Assembly: GCF_029888045.1 (NCBI RefSeq)
Contig: NZ_JARXRN010000028.1
Coordinates: 356,855 to 420,854, forward strand
Direction: 5' to 3'
Length of the DNA stretch: 64,000 nucleotides
Source: Luteimonas rhizosphaericola
Lineage (GTDB): Bacteria > Pseudomonadota > Gammaproteobacteria > Xanthomonadales > Xanthomonadaceae
In this document: piece after piece, positions 24,236 to 32,886 of the stretch
How positions within the stretch are numbered: position 1 is the first letter of the stretch
How the letters are laid out: every line of letters starts with the position of its first letter
Program-made: the position numbers and the translations under genes
The notes under the pieces: generated by a model
What the model saw: the letters and a program-made list of their open reading frames with translations, nothing else
The model's database searches: none
What the model was told of the DNA's origin: nothing

Positions 24236-24642
24236 GCCGCGCCCCGCTGCTGGATCATCTTCCAGCCGTTGCCCGACGGATCGCGGAAGCCCGCGTCCAC
24301 GGTGCCGAACCGGTCGACCGGCTCCTGGGTGAACTCCACCCCCGCCGCGCGCATACGCGCGTACGCGGCGCGACAATCGGCCACCGTCAGCACCAGCGGC
24401 GGCATCGCGCCCTTGGCGACCAGCGCGTGGGCCGCCTGCGCCGTCGCCGGGTCGTGCACCAGCGGGCCCGGCACGAACAGGCCCAGCTGGAATGAAGCCT
24501 GCTGCGGATGCTGCACCGTCAGCCAGCGGTATCCGCCGTTGCTTACGTCGGTGTGCACCCGGAAGCCGAGCTTGTCCACATAGAACGAGAGCGCCTCGTC
24601 CTGATCACGCACGTACAGCCCCATCACGCCCACGCCTTCCAT
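24232..24642 (-). CDS. VOC-family (glyoxalase/bleomycin-resistance-like) protein
   Basis: A 136-residue VOC domain (MEGVGVMGLYVRDQDEALSFYVDKLGFRV, then FRDPSGNGWKMIQ). The ATG shares a base with the AraC stop (TGATG); a GTG one codon earlier (24645) sits better relative to GGAGG and is an alternative start. Metal-ligand positions are partly preserved. Role and substrate unknown; co-regulated with the AraC gene. Confidence 0.9.
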   Translation of the reverse strand: MEGVGVMGLYVRDQDEALSFYVDKLGFRVHTDVSNGGYRWLTVQHPQQASFQLGLFVPGPLVHDPATAQAAHALVAKGAMPPLVLTVADCRAAYARMRAAGVEFTQEPVDRFGTVDAGFRDPSGNGWKMIQQRGAA

Positions 24643-25121
24643 CACGCCATTTCCTCCGATTCGGTTGCGGACGTTCTACCTGCCGCGCGTCGACGCCGCT
24701 TCTCCGAAACTGCGGTATCGAGAGCCGGCCGGTGCGCAGCGCCCAGCACGCAGCCGGGCACCAGGCCCGGCGCCTGTACGTTCGCACGCGCGTCGACCCG
24801 CAGCTGCCCCGGATGCATGCCGGTAACTTCGCGGAACACGCGGCCGAACGTGCCCAGGCTGTTCCAGCCGGTGCGGAAGGCGATGTCCGACACCGGCAGG
24901 TCGGTCTCCCGCAGCATCGCCGAGGCGCGTTCGATGCGGCGGGTCAGCAGGTAGCGATGCGGCGGCAGGCCGAAGGCCTGCTTGAACGCGCGTGCGAAAT
25001 GAGCCGGCGAGAGCGCGCTCACCTCGGCCAGGCGCCGCACCGGCCAGTCTTCGTGCGACGCCGCATCCATGCGGTCGCGCGCCCGCAGCAGGCGTCGCAG
25101 CAGTCTGGGATCCGGTGGCAT
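24642..25121 (-). CDS. AraC-family regulator without effector domain
   Basis: A 159-residue protein in which the AraC DNA-binding domain comes first: HTH1 VRRLAEVSALSPAHFARAFKQAFG and HTH2 VSDIAFRTGWNSLGTFGRVFREVTG with the signature proline near HPGQLR. About 40 mostly basic residues follow. Lacking a sensor domain, it may act constitutively or with a partner. First gene of the AraC-VOC-membrane operon. Confidence 0.9.
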   Translation of the reverse strand: MPPDPRLLRRLLRARDRMDAASHEDWPVRRLAEVSALSPAHFARAFKQAFGLPPHRYLLTRRIERASAMLRETDLPVSDIAFRTGWNSLGTFGRVFREVTGMHPGQLRVDARANVQAPGLVPGCVLGAAHRPALDTAVSEKRRRRAAGRTSATESEEMA

Positions 25122-25314
25122 GCGGGCGGTGTGGGCGTGGCCGTCGGGCGAGCATACGCCACCGGTGCACCGGCCCGCAGGCCGTTGGGAACGGTCCGGC
25201 CGATTCGCTACGGGGGCACCCAGTTACCGTCCTGGCGCGTGCCTGCCGCAGCGGCGAGCACTCGCGCAGCCTGTGACGGGCGATGCCGCGATCGCAGGAC
25301 CCCCCCCCGCCAAC

Positions 25315-25806
25315 TCAATCCCGGCAGTAGCCCTCGCCCGGCTTGACCGTCAGGCAGTTCTGCTTGCCGGCGAGGTATTTGAGGCCGGTGGCGTCGCCAT
25401 CGCTCGGCACCGCGGTTTCGGCCACGCCGTTGCGCATGAAGCGCAGGCCCTCGGCGGTGACCGAACCGTCGAAGGTGCCGCGGTTGTCGAGATCCCACTG
25501 CATGTCGAGGGTCACGCCGCCCTCAGGCTTCGCGGCCACCTCCAGGTACATGCCCTCCACGCCGGTCCAGCGGCCGAGGTAATCGTCCTGCACGTAAGCG
25601 GTGTCCATGCTCGCCTGCGCGCTGGCGGGGCCGGATTCCGGATCATCCCCGGGCATGGGAGCCGGGGCTTCGGCGCTCGATGGGTCGTTCGCGTCGGCCG
25701 CGGCGCCGCTGGCGGGCGCGTCGGTTGCAGGTGCGGCGGTGTCGGGCTGGCGATCGGAACACGCGGCCAGCGCCGCGACGGTGAGCACGAGGGCAAGCGT
25801 TTTCAA
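25315..25806 (-). CDS. Putative lipoprotein (TTG start)
   Basis: A 163-residue protein. The only sensible start is TTG at 25806: GGAG lies 6 nt upstream and the product begins MKTLALVLTVAALAAC, an ideal lipoprotein signal. The next ATG upstream would prepend charged residues to the signal. The mature protein has an Ala/Asp/Pro-rich spacer then a folded region (DDYLGRWTGVEGMYLEV, LDNRGTFDGSVTAEGLRFM, CLTVKPGEGYCRD) with two Cys. No function recognised. Confidence 0.8.
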   Translation of the reverse strand: MKTLALVLTVAALAACSDRQPDTAAPATDAPASGAAADANDPSSAEAPAPMPGDDPESGPASAQASMDTAYVQDDYLGRWTGVEGMYLEVAAKPEGGVTLDMQWDLDNRGTFDGSVTAEGLRFMRNGVAETAVPSDGDATGLKYLAGKQNCLTVKPGEGYCRD

Positions 25807-25949
25807 GGGCGTCTCCAGTGGGGGCGAGGTGCTGCGGGCGTCACCGTACGAACGCCGATGTTCACGCCACGTCATGCGTGGCCGAGCGAGGTATCGTCGA
25901 TGGTCGCTTGGCCCGCGCCGGCCGCCGCCGGGCCTCGAATCCGGCGAGG

Positions 25950-25979
25950 TCCCGGATGCGCTGCGCTTATCCGGGCTAC
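25950..25979 (-). repeat. REP element at the OsmC-like gene end
   Basis: Minus strand GTAGCCCGGATAAGCGCAGC, a mixed A/B REP. Its TAG (25978-25976) is the stop codon of the OsmC-like gene, so the element abuts and completes that reading frame. Confidence 0.8.
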
Positions 25980-26392
25980 GGCGCCGGATCGCGCCACGGC
26001 ACGCGTTCGACCGGGCAGCCGGCGCGCAGCGTGTTGTGGATCTCGGCGAGGCGGTCGGTTTCCGACAGCAGGTGCTCCACCTGTTCCGGCGGTGCGGAGC
26101 TCTCTACGCGGGCCGCGTAGCGGATGCGTTCCGCCGCCAGGCCGATTCCGTTGAACGACGCCGTCGCCGCCACCTCGCATCCGTCGATCGCGATACCCAG
26201 GCGTTCGGCCTCGCGGTACAGGTCGTTGCAGTAGCAGGTAGCCAGCGCGGCCATCAGCAGTTCGCCGCCGTTGACCGCGCTGCCGCGGCCCGACGATCCG
26301 ACCGGCACCGCCAGCGAGCGCGCCGCGTCGCCCGTGCGCATCGTCAGGGTGTGGTCGTCGCCCCGGCTGCGGACGTGTCCGGAGATTTCCAT
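25976..26392 (-). CDS. OsmC-family peroxide/hydroperoxide reductase-like protein
   Basis: A 138-residue protein starting MEISGHVRSRGDDHTL. The two redox cysteines of the OsmC/Ohr superfamily are recognisable in LLMAALATCYCND and NTLRAGCPVER, with RGSAVNGGELL between. Members reduce organic hydroperoxides with dithiol donors. The last codons and the stop run into a REP element, so the original C-terminus may have been slightly different. Confidence 0.87.
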   Translation of the reverse strand: MEISGHVRSRGDDHTLTMRTGDAARSLAVPVGSSGRGSAVNGGELLMAALATCYCNDLYREAERLGIAIDGCEVAATASFNGIGLAAERIRYAARVESSAPPEQVEHLLSETDRLAEIHNTLRAGCPVERVPWRDPAP

Positions 26393-26493
26393 GGATACCT
26401 CTTGCGTTCGCCCGATACGCTTGTCACGCAGCCGCGGAACGGAACCGGACAGCCGCATGCCACCATGACGCCCGGCGTCGCGGCGTGGCGACA

Positions 26494-27744
26494 TCAGCGG
26501 GCTGGCGCCACGTCCCCGCTGCGTTCGGCGATCGGGCGCGCATGCGTCACCAGCGTCAGCAGCAGCTTGCCCGGCTCCTCGGCGATGATCTCGTGCGCGG
26601 AATGCTCGAACCACTCGAAATGCTTGGACGGGGCCTGCACCGCCTCGAACCACTCGTGCGCCACGTAGGAGTTCACGGTGCGGTCGTGACGCCCGCCCAG
26701 CACGATCAGCGGGCACTCCAGGCGCTGCACGTCGCTCATGTCCATGGCCACGATCCCGCTGAACAGGAAGTCCTGCGAATAGCCGTTGCCTTCGTAGGCG
26801 CGCCGGGCCTGTTCGTCGGAATAGTCCGGCGACAGGCGCACGGCGATCCCGTCGATCTGCCCGGTGCGGTACGCCATCACGCCCCCGAAGTGGTCGGACC
26901 ACTTGCGCTCGAGCGCGATGTCGGCCAGCGGAATCGTGCCGCCGGATTGCGCATACGGCGCGATCGATTCCAGGTCGGCGATGGCCTGCCGGTGGCCGGC
27001 CTTGCGCGCGGCCTCCAATGCGTACGCGTAGCCGCGGCGCTCGCTTTCCGGGATGTCCACCGGCTGGCCCATGCCGATGTAGGCGTGCAGCCACTCCGGG
27101 CGGCGCAGCGCGAACTGCAGGCCCACGTAGCCGCCCCACGAGGTGCCGAGCACGAACACCTTGTCCTTGTCGAATTCCTCGCGCAGCCAGGCGACGACTT
27201 CCTCGGCGTCGTCCACGAAGCGCTCCGGCGTCATCGTGGGCGCGACCGCGTCCGGATCGTTCGCCAGATGCGTCCGCCCCGCGCCGCGCTGGTCCCAGTG
27301 CACCACGGTGAAGTACTCCTCCAGCCCGCGCGTGCCCCACCAGGCGATGCCGGAGGTGGGGAAGCCGGGTCCACCGTGCACGAGCAGCAGCACCGGGTTG
27401 CGCCGGTCTGCGCCGCGGATGCTCAGGGCCTGGTCGATGCCGCCGATGCGCACCATCGCCTCGCGTTCCACGCCATGCGGCGTGACGATCTTCCGCAATT
27501 CGCGGATCACTTCCACCGCCTCGGCGCGGCTTGCCGGCGCCGCCGGTTCGGCGCCGAGCGCCGACAGCGGCGCGGCCAGCGCCAGGCACGCCGGTGCGAG
27601 CAGTGCCCACGGTGCCGCGCGTGGCCGGCGCGGTCCCTCGTTGCATCGCAACGCGCATGGGCCGACGGGTCTTCGCGCGTGGAGTCCGCGCAAGATCCGC
27701 GTCGCGAATCCGGTTGCCGCGTGGCTGATCGTCTCGAAGTTCAT
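26494..27744 (-). CDS. Exported S33-type alpha/beta hydrolase (proline iminopeptidase-like)
   Basis: A 416-residue protein starting MNFETISHAATG, with an internal hydrophobic stretch (WALLAPACLALAAPLSALGAE, about residues 45-65) that looks like a late signal anchor. Catalytic features: oxyanion HGGPGFP, WDQRGAGRT, nucleophile Ser in GTSWGGYVG, acid in GGRHDRTV and base His in EHSAHEI. Typical S33 peptidase or ester hydrolase of the periplasm. A shorter start nearer the signal is possible. Confidence 0.85.
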   Translation of the reverse strand: MNFETISHAATGFATRILRGLHARRPVGPCALRCNEGPRRPRAAPWALLAPACLALAAPLSALGAEPAAPASRAEAVEVIRELRKIVTPHGVEREAMVRIGGIDQALSIRGADRRNPVLLLVHGGPGFPTSGIAWWGTRGLEEYFTVVHWDQRGAGRTHLANDPDAVAPTMTPERFVDDAEEVVAWLREEFDKDKVFVLGTSWGGYVGLQFALRRPEWLHAYIGMGQPVDIPESERRGYAYALEAARKAGHRQAIADLESIAPYAQSGGTIPLADIALERKWSDHFGGVMAYRTGQIDGIAVRLSPDYSDEQARRAYEGNGYSQDFLFSGIVAMDMSDVQRLECPLIVLGGRHDRTVNSYVAHEWFEAVQAPSKHFEWFEHSAHEIIAEEPGKLLLTLVTHARPIAERSGDVAPAR

Positions 27745-27959
27745 GTCGATGCCTGCCTGGACGTGTCCAGTCTGGACGGCGCGCGGGGATGCATGTGACA
27801 GCCTCGATGGGTCGGTGATGCATGCACGTACCGCAGCAGGCACTTTACCTGCGCGCCCGGCCCGCGGCACCGCGGATCATCCTGCGCCGGTTGCCAATAC
27901 GCGGGCGGACCGCACGCGGCCCGCGCTGCGGGATCTCGAACGCTGCGACGGCTGTCCGC

Positions 27960-28154
27960 ATGATGCGGCCCATGGAAGACCAGCCCGAACCACCGCTCAC
28001 TCCCGGCCCCTTCGCGCACCTGGCGCGGCGCGAACCGCGCAGCGAACAGCAGCAGCGCATCGACGCGTTCAACGAACACCAGCGCCGCCGCGGCAGCCGC
28101 AAGCGCTGGCACGACTATTTCCCCGACGAGGCCGCCAACGACTGCGAGCGATGA
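27960..28154 (+). CDS. Small hydrophilic protein
   Basis: A 64-residue protein (or 60 from ATG 27972, MEDQPEPPLTPG). Very rich in Arg, Gln, Glu and Pro; EQQQRIDAFNEHQRRRGSRKRWHDYF looks like one basic helix. Base use follows local coding bias but no family is recognised and the ribosome site is weak. Confidence 0.5.
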   Translation: MMRPMEDQPEPPLTPGPFAHLARREPRSEQQQRIDAFNEHQRRRGSRKRWHDYFPDEAANDCER

Positions 28155-28183
28155 TGCGCCGGCGCGGAGGGAGTGCAGGCCGC

Positions 28184-28396
28184 TCAGGCCCGGGCGGGTT
28201 CGCGCAGCGGCGCCGGCGCGGTGGGGTCCACCGGGCGGTCCGGCACCGGGTCCACCGGGGTATCGGGCACAGGGTCGATGGGCCTGTCGGGCACGGGATC
28301 GACGGGGGTGTCGGGCACCGGATCGATCGGCGCGTCGGGCACCGGATCGCGGGCGGGATGCGGGATCTGGCCGGGAATGTCGCGCGGGGTTTCCAT
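28184..28396 (-). CDS. Proline-aspartate octad-repeat small protein
   Basis: A 70-residue protein made almost wholly of DPVPD-x-P-[VI] octads (about six consecutive copies from residue 18). It has no signal peptide. The repeated DNA varies at third positions, which suggests selection for the peptide. It may be an extended, polyproline-like spacer or cation-binding peptide; no function is known. Confidence 0.55.
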   Translation of the reverse strand: METPRDIPGQIPHPARDPVPDAPIDPVPDTPVDPVPDRPIDPVPDTPVDPVPDRPVDPTAPAPLREPARA

Positions 28397-28686
28397 GGCA
28401 TGTCCGGATCGGGGAGGGCCCTTCACGCTAGGCGCGGACGCAGGAGCAGGCAGTGAAGGGGCGCTGCGGCCCGGGGGTCGGTCGGCCGCTTTCCGGCCCA
28501 AGGCAGCGGTCGCGGCCGGCGTAGACGGCGAGTCTCCCCGTCTCCGGTCGCCGGCATGCACCGCTCGCGTGTCGCGGGCCGCGGCGGAGGGGCGCGCGGC
28601 CTCGGGCAGATCCGTCGATCCGCGGCCGCCGCATTCGTCGAGCGAGCGAGGGCGCGTCCCCGCGCCCGTCGAACCGGAGACCAGCC

Positions 28687-29199
28687 ATGCTCAGCCTGCC
28701 CTGCATCGTCGAACGCCCCGCCACGCCCTACGTCGCGCTCAGGAAGGACGTCACCCTGCCGTTCGACGACGAGATCCCCGCCATCCTCGCGCAGCTGTCG
28801 GCTTACCTGGCGCAGCGCGGGCTCGAGGCGGTCGGGCCGGTGTTCTTCAAGCACAACGTGGTCGACATGCCGCACCTGCAGATGGAGTTCGGTGTGCCGC
28901 TGGCGCATCCGGTAGAGGCGGGCGGCGAGTTCACCAGCGGGATGCTGCCGGCCGGCCACCACGCCGAAATTACCTACACCGGCCCCTACGACGACCTGAT
29001 CACCGTCAACGCCGTGCTGATCGGCTGGTCGAAGCACGCCGGCCTGGTGTTCGACAGCCGCCGGCAGCCCGACGGCGAGTGGTTCGCGCACCGCTCCGAG
29101 ATCCTGCACAACAGCCCGGCCGGCGAATCCGACCCGCGCATGCTGCGCACCACGGTGACGATCAAGCTCGAAGACGGGACCACGTACCCGGACGCATGA
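28687..29199 (+). CDS. GyrI-like small-molecule-binding protein
   Basis: A 170-residue stand-alone GyrI-like/effector-binding domain: LPCIVERPATPYVALRKDV, VGPVFFKHN, the PAGHHAEITYTGPYDDL strand-loop and WFAHRSEILHNSPA. Such proteins bind hydrophobic cations or protect gyrase in E. coli; many are of unknown role. Good ribosome site (GGAGACC) 8 nt upstream. Confidence 0.85.
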   Translation: MLSLPCIVERPATPYVALRKDVTLPFDDEIPAILAQLSAYLAQRGLEAVGPVFFKHNVVDMPHLQMEFGVPLAHPVEAGGEFTSGMLPAGHHAEITYTGPYDDLITVNAVLIGWSKHAGLVFDSRRQPDGEWFAHRSEILHNSPAGESDPRMLRTTVTIKLEDGTTYPDA

Positions 29200-29430
29200 A
29201 TTCCCGGCATCGTCCGGATTGGCGTGGCGCGCTCTCCACCGCCGGGCCGCACGCGCGCCGAAGTCGAGAACCGTACCGCGTGTCAATCCGGGCTTGTGCG
29301 CTCCGCGCCACCAGCTCGCGCCTGATGCCGACCGCCGGATCACGCGCCGGCCCGCATGCAATGGCCGAATCCGGCGAGCAGTGCACGCCGCCATTGCCCA
29401 GACTGCGGGCTTCCCACAGGAGACATGGAC

Positions 29431-30201
29431 ATGGCGGCACAGGCACTGGCCGGAAAAACGGCGATCGTCACCGGCGCGAGTTCAGGCATCGGTCGCGCGG
29501 CGGCGCGCCGGTTCGCGCGCGAGGGTGCGCGGCTGGTGGTGAGCGGTCGCCGCACCGATGCCCTGGCAGAGCTGGTCGAGGAGATCGAACGCGCCGGCGG
29601 CGAGGCGGTCGCCTGCGCCGGCGACGTGCGCGACGAACCGCACAACGATGCGCTCGTCGACATCGCGCTGGCACGCTTCGGGGGCCTCGACATCGGCTTC
29701 AACAATGCCGGCGGCATTGGTGCCATGGGCCCGGCCAGCGCGATGTCGCTGGCCGACTGGCGCGACACCATCGACACCAACCTGACCGCCGTGTTCCTCG
29801 GCGCGCGGCGACAGATGCGTGTCATGCAGGAAGCCGGCCGCGGCTCGATCATCCTCACCTCGAGCTTCGTCGGGCACACCGCCGGCATGCCGGGCACCGC
29901 CGCCTACGCGGCCGCCAAGGCGGGCGTGATCGGCCTGGTCCAGGTGCTCGCGGTCGAGGGCGGCCAGCACGGGGTGCGCGTCAACGCGCTGCTGCCAGGC
30001 GGAACGGACACGCCCGGGGCGCGCGACTTCATCGAAGACCCCGGATCGCGCGCGTTCGTCGAACGGATGCACGCACTCAAGCGCATCGCCGACCCCGACG
30101 AGATCGCCGCGGCCGCGCTGTTCCTCGCCTCGGATGCCGCCGGTTTCGTCACCGGCAGTGCGATGCGGGTGGATGGCGGGGTGTCGATCAACCGGACGTG
30201 A
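29431..30201 (+). CDS. Short-chain dehydrogenase/reductase (classical SDR)
   Basis: A 256-residue protein. The start at 29431 is favoured because AGGAGA lies 7 nt before it; an ATG at 29425 is too close. Cofactor loop TGASSGIG with R/R two strands later (SGRRTDAL), suggesting NADP; NNAGG; catalytic Ser in LTSSFVG, Y-x3-K in YAAAKAG. C-terminal DGGVSINRT is typical of 3-oxoacyl-ACP reductase-like SDRs. Confidence 0.92.
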   Translation: MAAQALAGKTAIVTGASSGIGRAAARRFAREGARLVVSGRRTDALAELVEEIERAGGEAVACAGDVRDEPHNDALVDIALARFGGLDIGFNNAGGIGAMGPASAMSLADWRDTIDTNLTAVFLGARRQMRVMQEAGRGSIILTSSFVGHTAGMPGTAAYAAAKAGVIGLVQVLAVEGGQHGVRVNALLPGGTDTPGARDFIEDPGSRAFVERMHALKRIADPDEIAAAALFLASDAAGFVTGSAMRVDGGVSINRT

Positions 30202-30407
30202 GCCGCCGCTTGCCGACCTCTGCGCCAGCCGCCGTCCCTCGTCGGACGTCTGCGGAAGCCTGCCCGGAGAGCGACAGGAATCGGACGGCCGGCACGGCGC
30301 GTGCGGCCGTCCGCGGCGTATGCTCGGCGGCGCGGCAGTCTCCCGCGACGCGTGCGGGCTGCCCTGCCGGACATCCCCTGCTGTCGCTTCCAGATTGGAG
30401 ACCGCAC

Positions 30408-31466
30408 ATGCGTGGATCGACCTGCACCCTCGTGGCCGGTGGGCTGCTCGCCCTGGCCGGCATCCTCCACGCGCCCGCGTCGGCCTGCACGCGATTGGTC
30501 TACCTCGGCGCGAACGGCGAGGTGATCACCGCGCGCTCGATGGACTGGAAGGAGGACATCGCGACCAACCTGTGGGTGTTCCCGCGCGGCATGCGGCGCA
30601 GCGGGCAGGGCGGCCCCGGCACCCCGGAGTGGACCTCGAAGTACGGCAGCATCGTCGCCTCCGGCTACGACATCTCCACCACCGACGGCATGAACGAGGC
30701 CGGGCTCGCGGCGCAGCTGCTGTGGCTGGTCGAATCCGAGTATCCCGAGCCGGGCCGGGACAGGCCGGGGCTGGCAATCTCGCTGTGGGCGCAGTACGTG
30801 CTGGACCACTACGCCACCGTGGCCGAGGCGGTCGAGGCGCTGCGCCAGGAGCCGTTCGTCGTGGTCACCGACCACGTGCCCGGGCAGGACCGGCTGGCCA
30901 CCCTGCACCTGTCGATGTCCGATGCCAGCGGCGACAGCGCGATCATCGAATACCTCGACGGCAGGCAGGTGATCCACCACGGCCGCGAGTACCGGGTGAT
31001 GACCAACTCGCCGCCGTTCGATCAGCAGCTGGCGCTCAACGCATACTGGCGCGAGATCGGCGGCACGGTGATGCTGCCGGGCACCAACCGCGCGGCCGAC
31101 CGCTTCGCGCGCGCCGCGTTCTACATCGACGCGATCCCGAAGAGCGACGATCCGACGATCGCGCTGGCCAGCGTCTTCAGCGTGATCCGCAATGTGTCCG
31201 TGCCGTTCGGCATCAGCACGCCCGACCAGCCGAACATTTCCTCCACCCGCTGGCGCACCGTCGCCGACCACGGCCGCCGCCTGTACTTCTTCGAATCCGC
31301 GCTCACGCCGAACACGTTCTGGGTCGACCTCAGCAAGCTCGACCTCTCCGCCGAGACCGGCCGGGTGCTCAAGCTCGACCTCGGCCCCGACCAGCGCAAC
31401 ACCTTCAGCGGCGAATCCAGCGCCGCGTTCGTGGCGAGCGAGCCATTCTCGTTCCTTGGGATCTGA
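30408..31466 (+). CDS. Exported linear-amide C-N hydrolase (choloylglycine hydrolase family)
   Basis: A 352-residue protein with GGAG 8 nt before ATG. The signal peptide ends HAPASA directly before CTRLVY, so signal peptidase cleavage would expose Cys27, the N-terminal nucleophile of this Ntn-hydrolase family. Other family marks: TARSMDWK (Arg and Asp of the site), GMNEAGLAAQLLWL, YRVMTNSPPFDQQL (Asn) and NISSTRW (Arg). It would hydrolyse N-acyl amides such as bile salts, penicillin V or acyl-homoserine lactones in the periplasm. Confidence 0.92.
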   Translation: MRGSTCTLVAGGLLALAGILHAPASACTRLVYLGANGEVITARSMDWKEDIATNLWVFPRGMRRSGQGGPGTPEWTSKYGSIVASGYDISTTDGMNEAGLAAQLLWLVESEYPEPGRDRPGLAISLWAQYVLDHYATVAEAVEALRQEPFVVVTDHVPGQDRLATLHLSMSDASGDSAIIEYLDGRQVIHHGREYRVMTNSPPFDQQLALNAYWREIGGTVMLPGTNRAADRFARAAFYIDAIPKSDDPTIALASVFSVIRNVSVPFGISTPDQPNISSTRWRTVADHGRRLYFFESALTPNTFWVDLSKLDLSAETGRVLKLDLGPDQRNTFSGESSAAFVASEPFSFLGI

Positions 31467-31670
31467 GCGCAGCGGGGAGGGCGCGCGGCGGGAACGCTCC
31501 GCCTGCGGCGAGTCGGCTGCACCGCGCATCGAGCTCCGGTGCGGCCGGGCCTGCGGGCGACAAGGCAGACGTTCAGGTCGACGCCGCCCCGGGTTCCGCT
31601 CCACAATCCGGAACAGGGACGATCATCCCGCGCCCGTCGCCGATCCCCGACCAGACCCGAAAGGTGCCCG

Positions 31671-32384
31671 ATGCGTACATGGATTTTCATCGCACTGCTG
31701 TCGCTGTCGTCCGCTGCCGCCGTCGCGGGCACGCCGCTGCCGGATGCGCCGCACGTGGTGGTGCAGGGCGAAGGCAAGGTGAGCGTGGAGCCTGATTCGG
31801 CAATCGTGACAATGGTGGCGATGCACCGCGCCGCAGACGCGGGGGAGGCCAAGCGCGTGGTCGACCGCGCGGTGAATGCGCTGCTGGACACCGCACCGCG
31901 CTTCGACGTGGAGCCGGACGCGCTTTCCGCCTCGGATCTCTCGCTGCAGGAGGACGTGGACTACGACGATGACGGCCGCCGTCAGCAGCCCGTCATGCAT
32001 ATCGCGACGCGCGAAGTGGAAGTGCGACTAAACGATCTCGAGCGCCTCGGCACGTGGACGGACGCGGCGCTGGCGGCGGGTTTCACCCGCATCGCCGACA
32101 TCCGCTTCGAGTCCATCCGGCAGGCCCGCCTGCGCGAGGAGGCACGCGCGCGCGCCGTCGCCGATGCGCGGGAGAAGGCAAGCGGCCTGGCGTCTGCGTT
32201 TGGTGGCCGCCTGGGCCCGGTGTACAGCGTCAACAGCCCGGGCATGGTGGAATCGTACGGCTACGGCACCACCTCGCTCGACAGCATCGTGGTCACCGGA
32301 TCGCGCGTGGACGCCGGCCGCTACCTGCAGCCGAAGATCGACGTCACCGAGCGCGTGACGGCGGTGTTCGAGATCGTGCGCTGA
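31671..32384 (+). CDS. Periplasmic SIMPL-domain protein (DUF541)
   Basis: A 237-residue protein with a signal peptide (MRTWIFIALLSLSSAAAVAG). Mature part HVVVQGEGKVSVEPDSAIVTM is the SIMPL start; the middle has MHIATREVEVRLNDLERLGTWTDAALAAG and the end ARAVADAREKASGLASAFGG. SIMPL proteins form beta-rich oligomers linked to envelope or oxidative stress. AAGGTG lies before the ATG. Confidence 0.9.
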   Translation: MRTWIFIALLSLSSAAAVAGTPLPDAPHVVVQGEGKVSVEPDSAIVTMVAMHRAADAGEAKRVVDRAVNALLDTAPRFDVEPDALSASDLSLQEDVDYDDDGRRQQPVMHIATREVEVRLNDLERLGTWTDAALAAGFTRIADIRFESIRQARLREEARARAVADAREKASGLASAFGGRLGPVYSVNSPGMVESYGYGTTSLDSIVVTGSRVDAGRYLQPKIDVTERVTAVFEIVR

Positions 32385-32474
32385 GGGGCCGCGCGCACCG
32401 AAGGCGCTGCAGCCGGGCCGTCCTGCCGATCATGTCGGGACTGGCGCGGCCGCGGGTCCGTATCTAAGCCGGCC

Positions 32475-32828
32475 TCAGGCCCCCAGCAGTTCCACGTCGA
32501 ACTTGAGCGTGGCGTTCGGCGGGATCACGCCGCCGGCGCCGCGTGCGCCGTAGCCGAGGCTGGCCGGGATGATCAGGGTGCGGCGGCCGCCTTCCTTCAT
32601 GCCCTGCACGCCCTCGTCCCAACCCTTGATCACCATGCCGTCGCCCAGCGCGAAGACGAAGGGTTCGGCGCGGTCCCGGCTGGAATCGAACTTCTCGCCC
32701 TGCACGCCGTTGTCGTACAGCCAACCGGTGTAATGCACGACCACGTTGTGGCCGGGCCTGGCCTCGGCGCCGGTGCCGACGACGGCGTCTTCGAACTGCA
32801 GGCCGGAGGCGGTGGTGGTGAAGGGCAT
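32475..32828 (-). CDS. FKBP-type peptidyl-prolyl cis-trans isomerase
   Basis: A 117-residue single FKBP domain with no signal peptide. Active-site segments [48 protein letters not shown] and [29 protein letters not shown] are complete. Catalyses prolyl isomerisation in the cytoplasm; a general folding aid. Confidence 0.96.
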   Translation of the reverse strand: MPFTTTASGLQFEDAVVGTGAEARPGHNVVVHYTGWLYDNGVQGEKFDSSRDRAEPFVFALGDGMVIKGWDEGVQGMKEGGRRTLIIPASLGYGARGAGGVIPPNATLKFDVELLGA

Positions 32829-32886
32829 GCAGGGATCCTCGGGGGCGGAATGCGTGGGCGCGCAGTGTAGCGCCCACGCTGGCCCG

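Noticed and set aside
28173..31466. A 1097-codon plus-strand frame
   Set aside because: Only the part from 30408 with its signal peptide is the amidase; the upstream part overlaps the GyrI-like and SDR genes out of frame.
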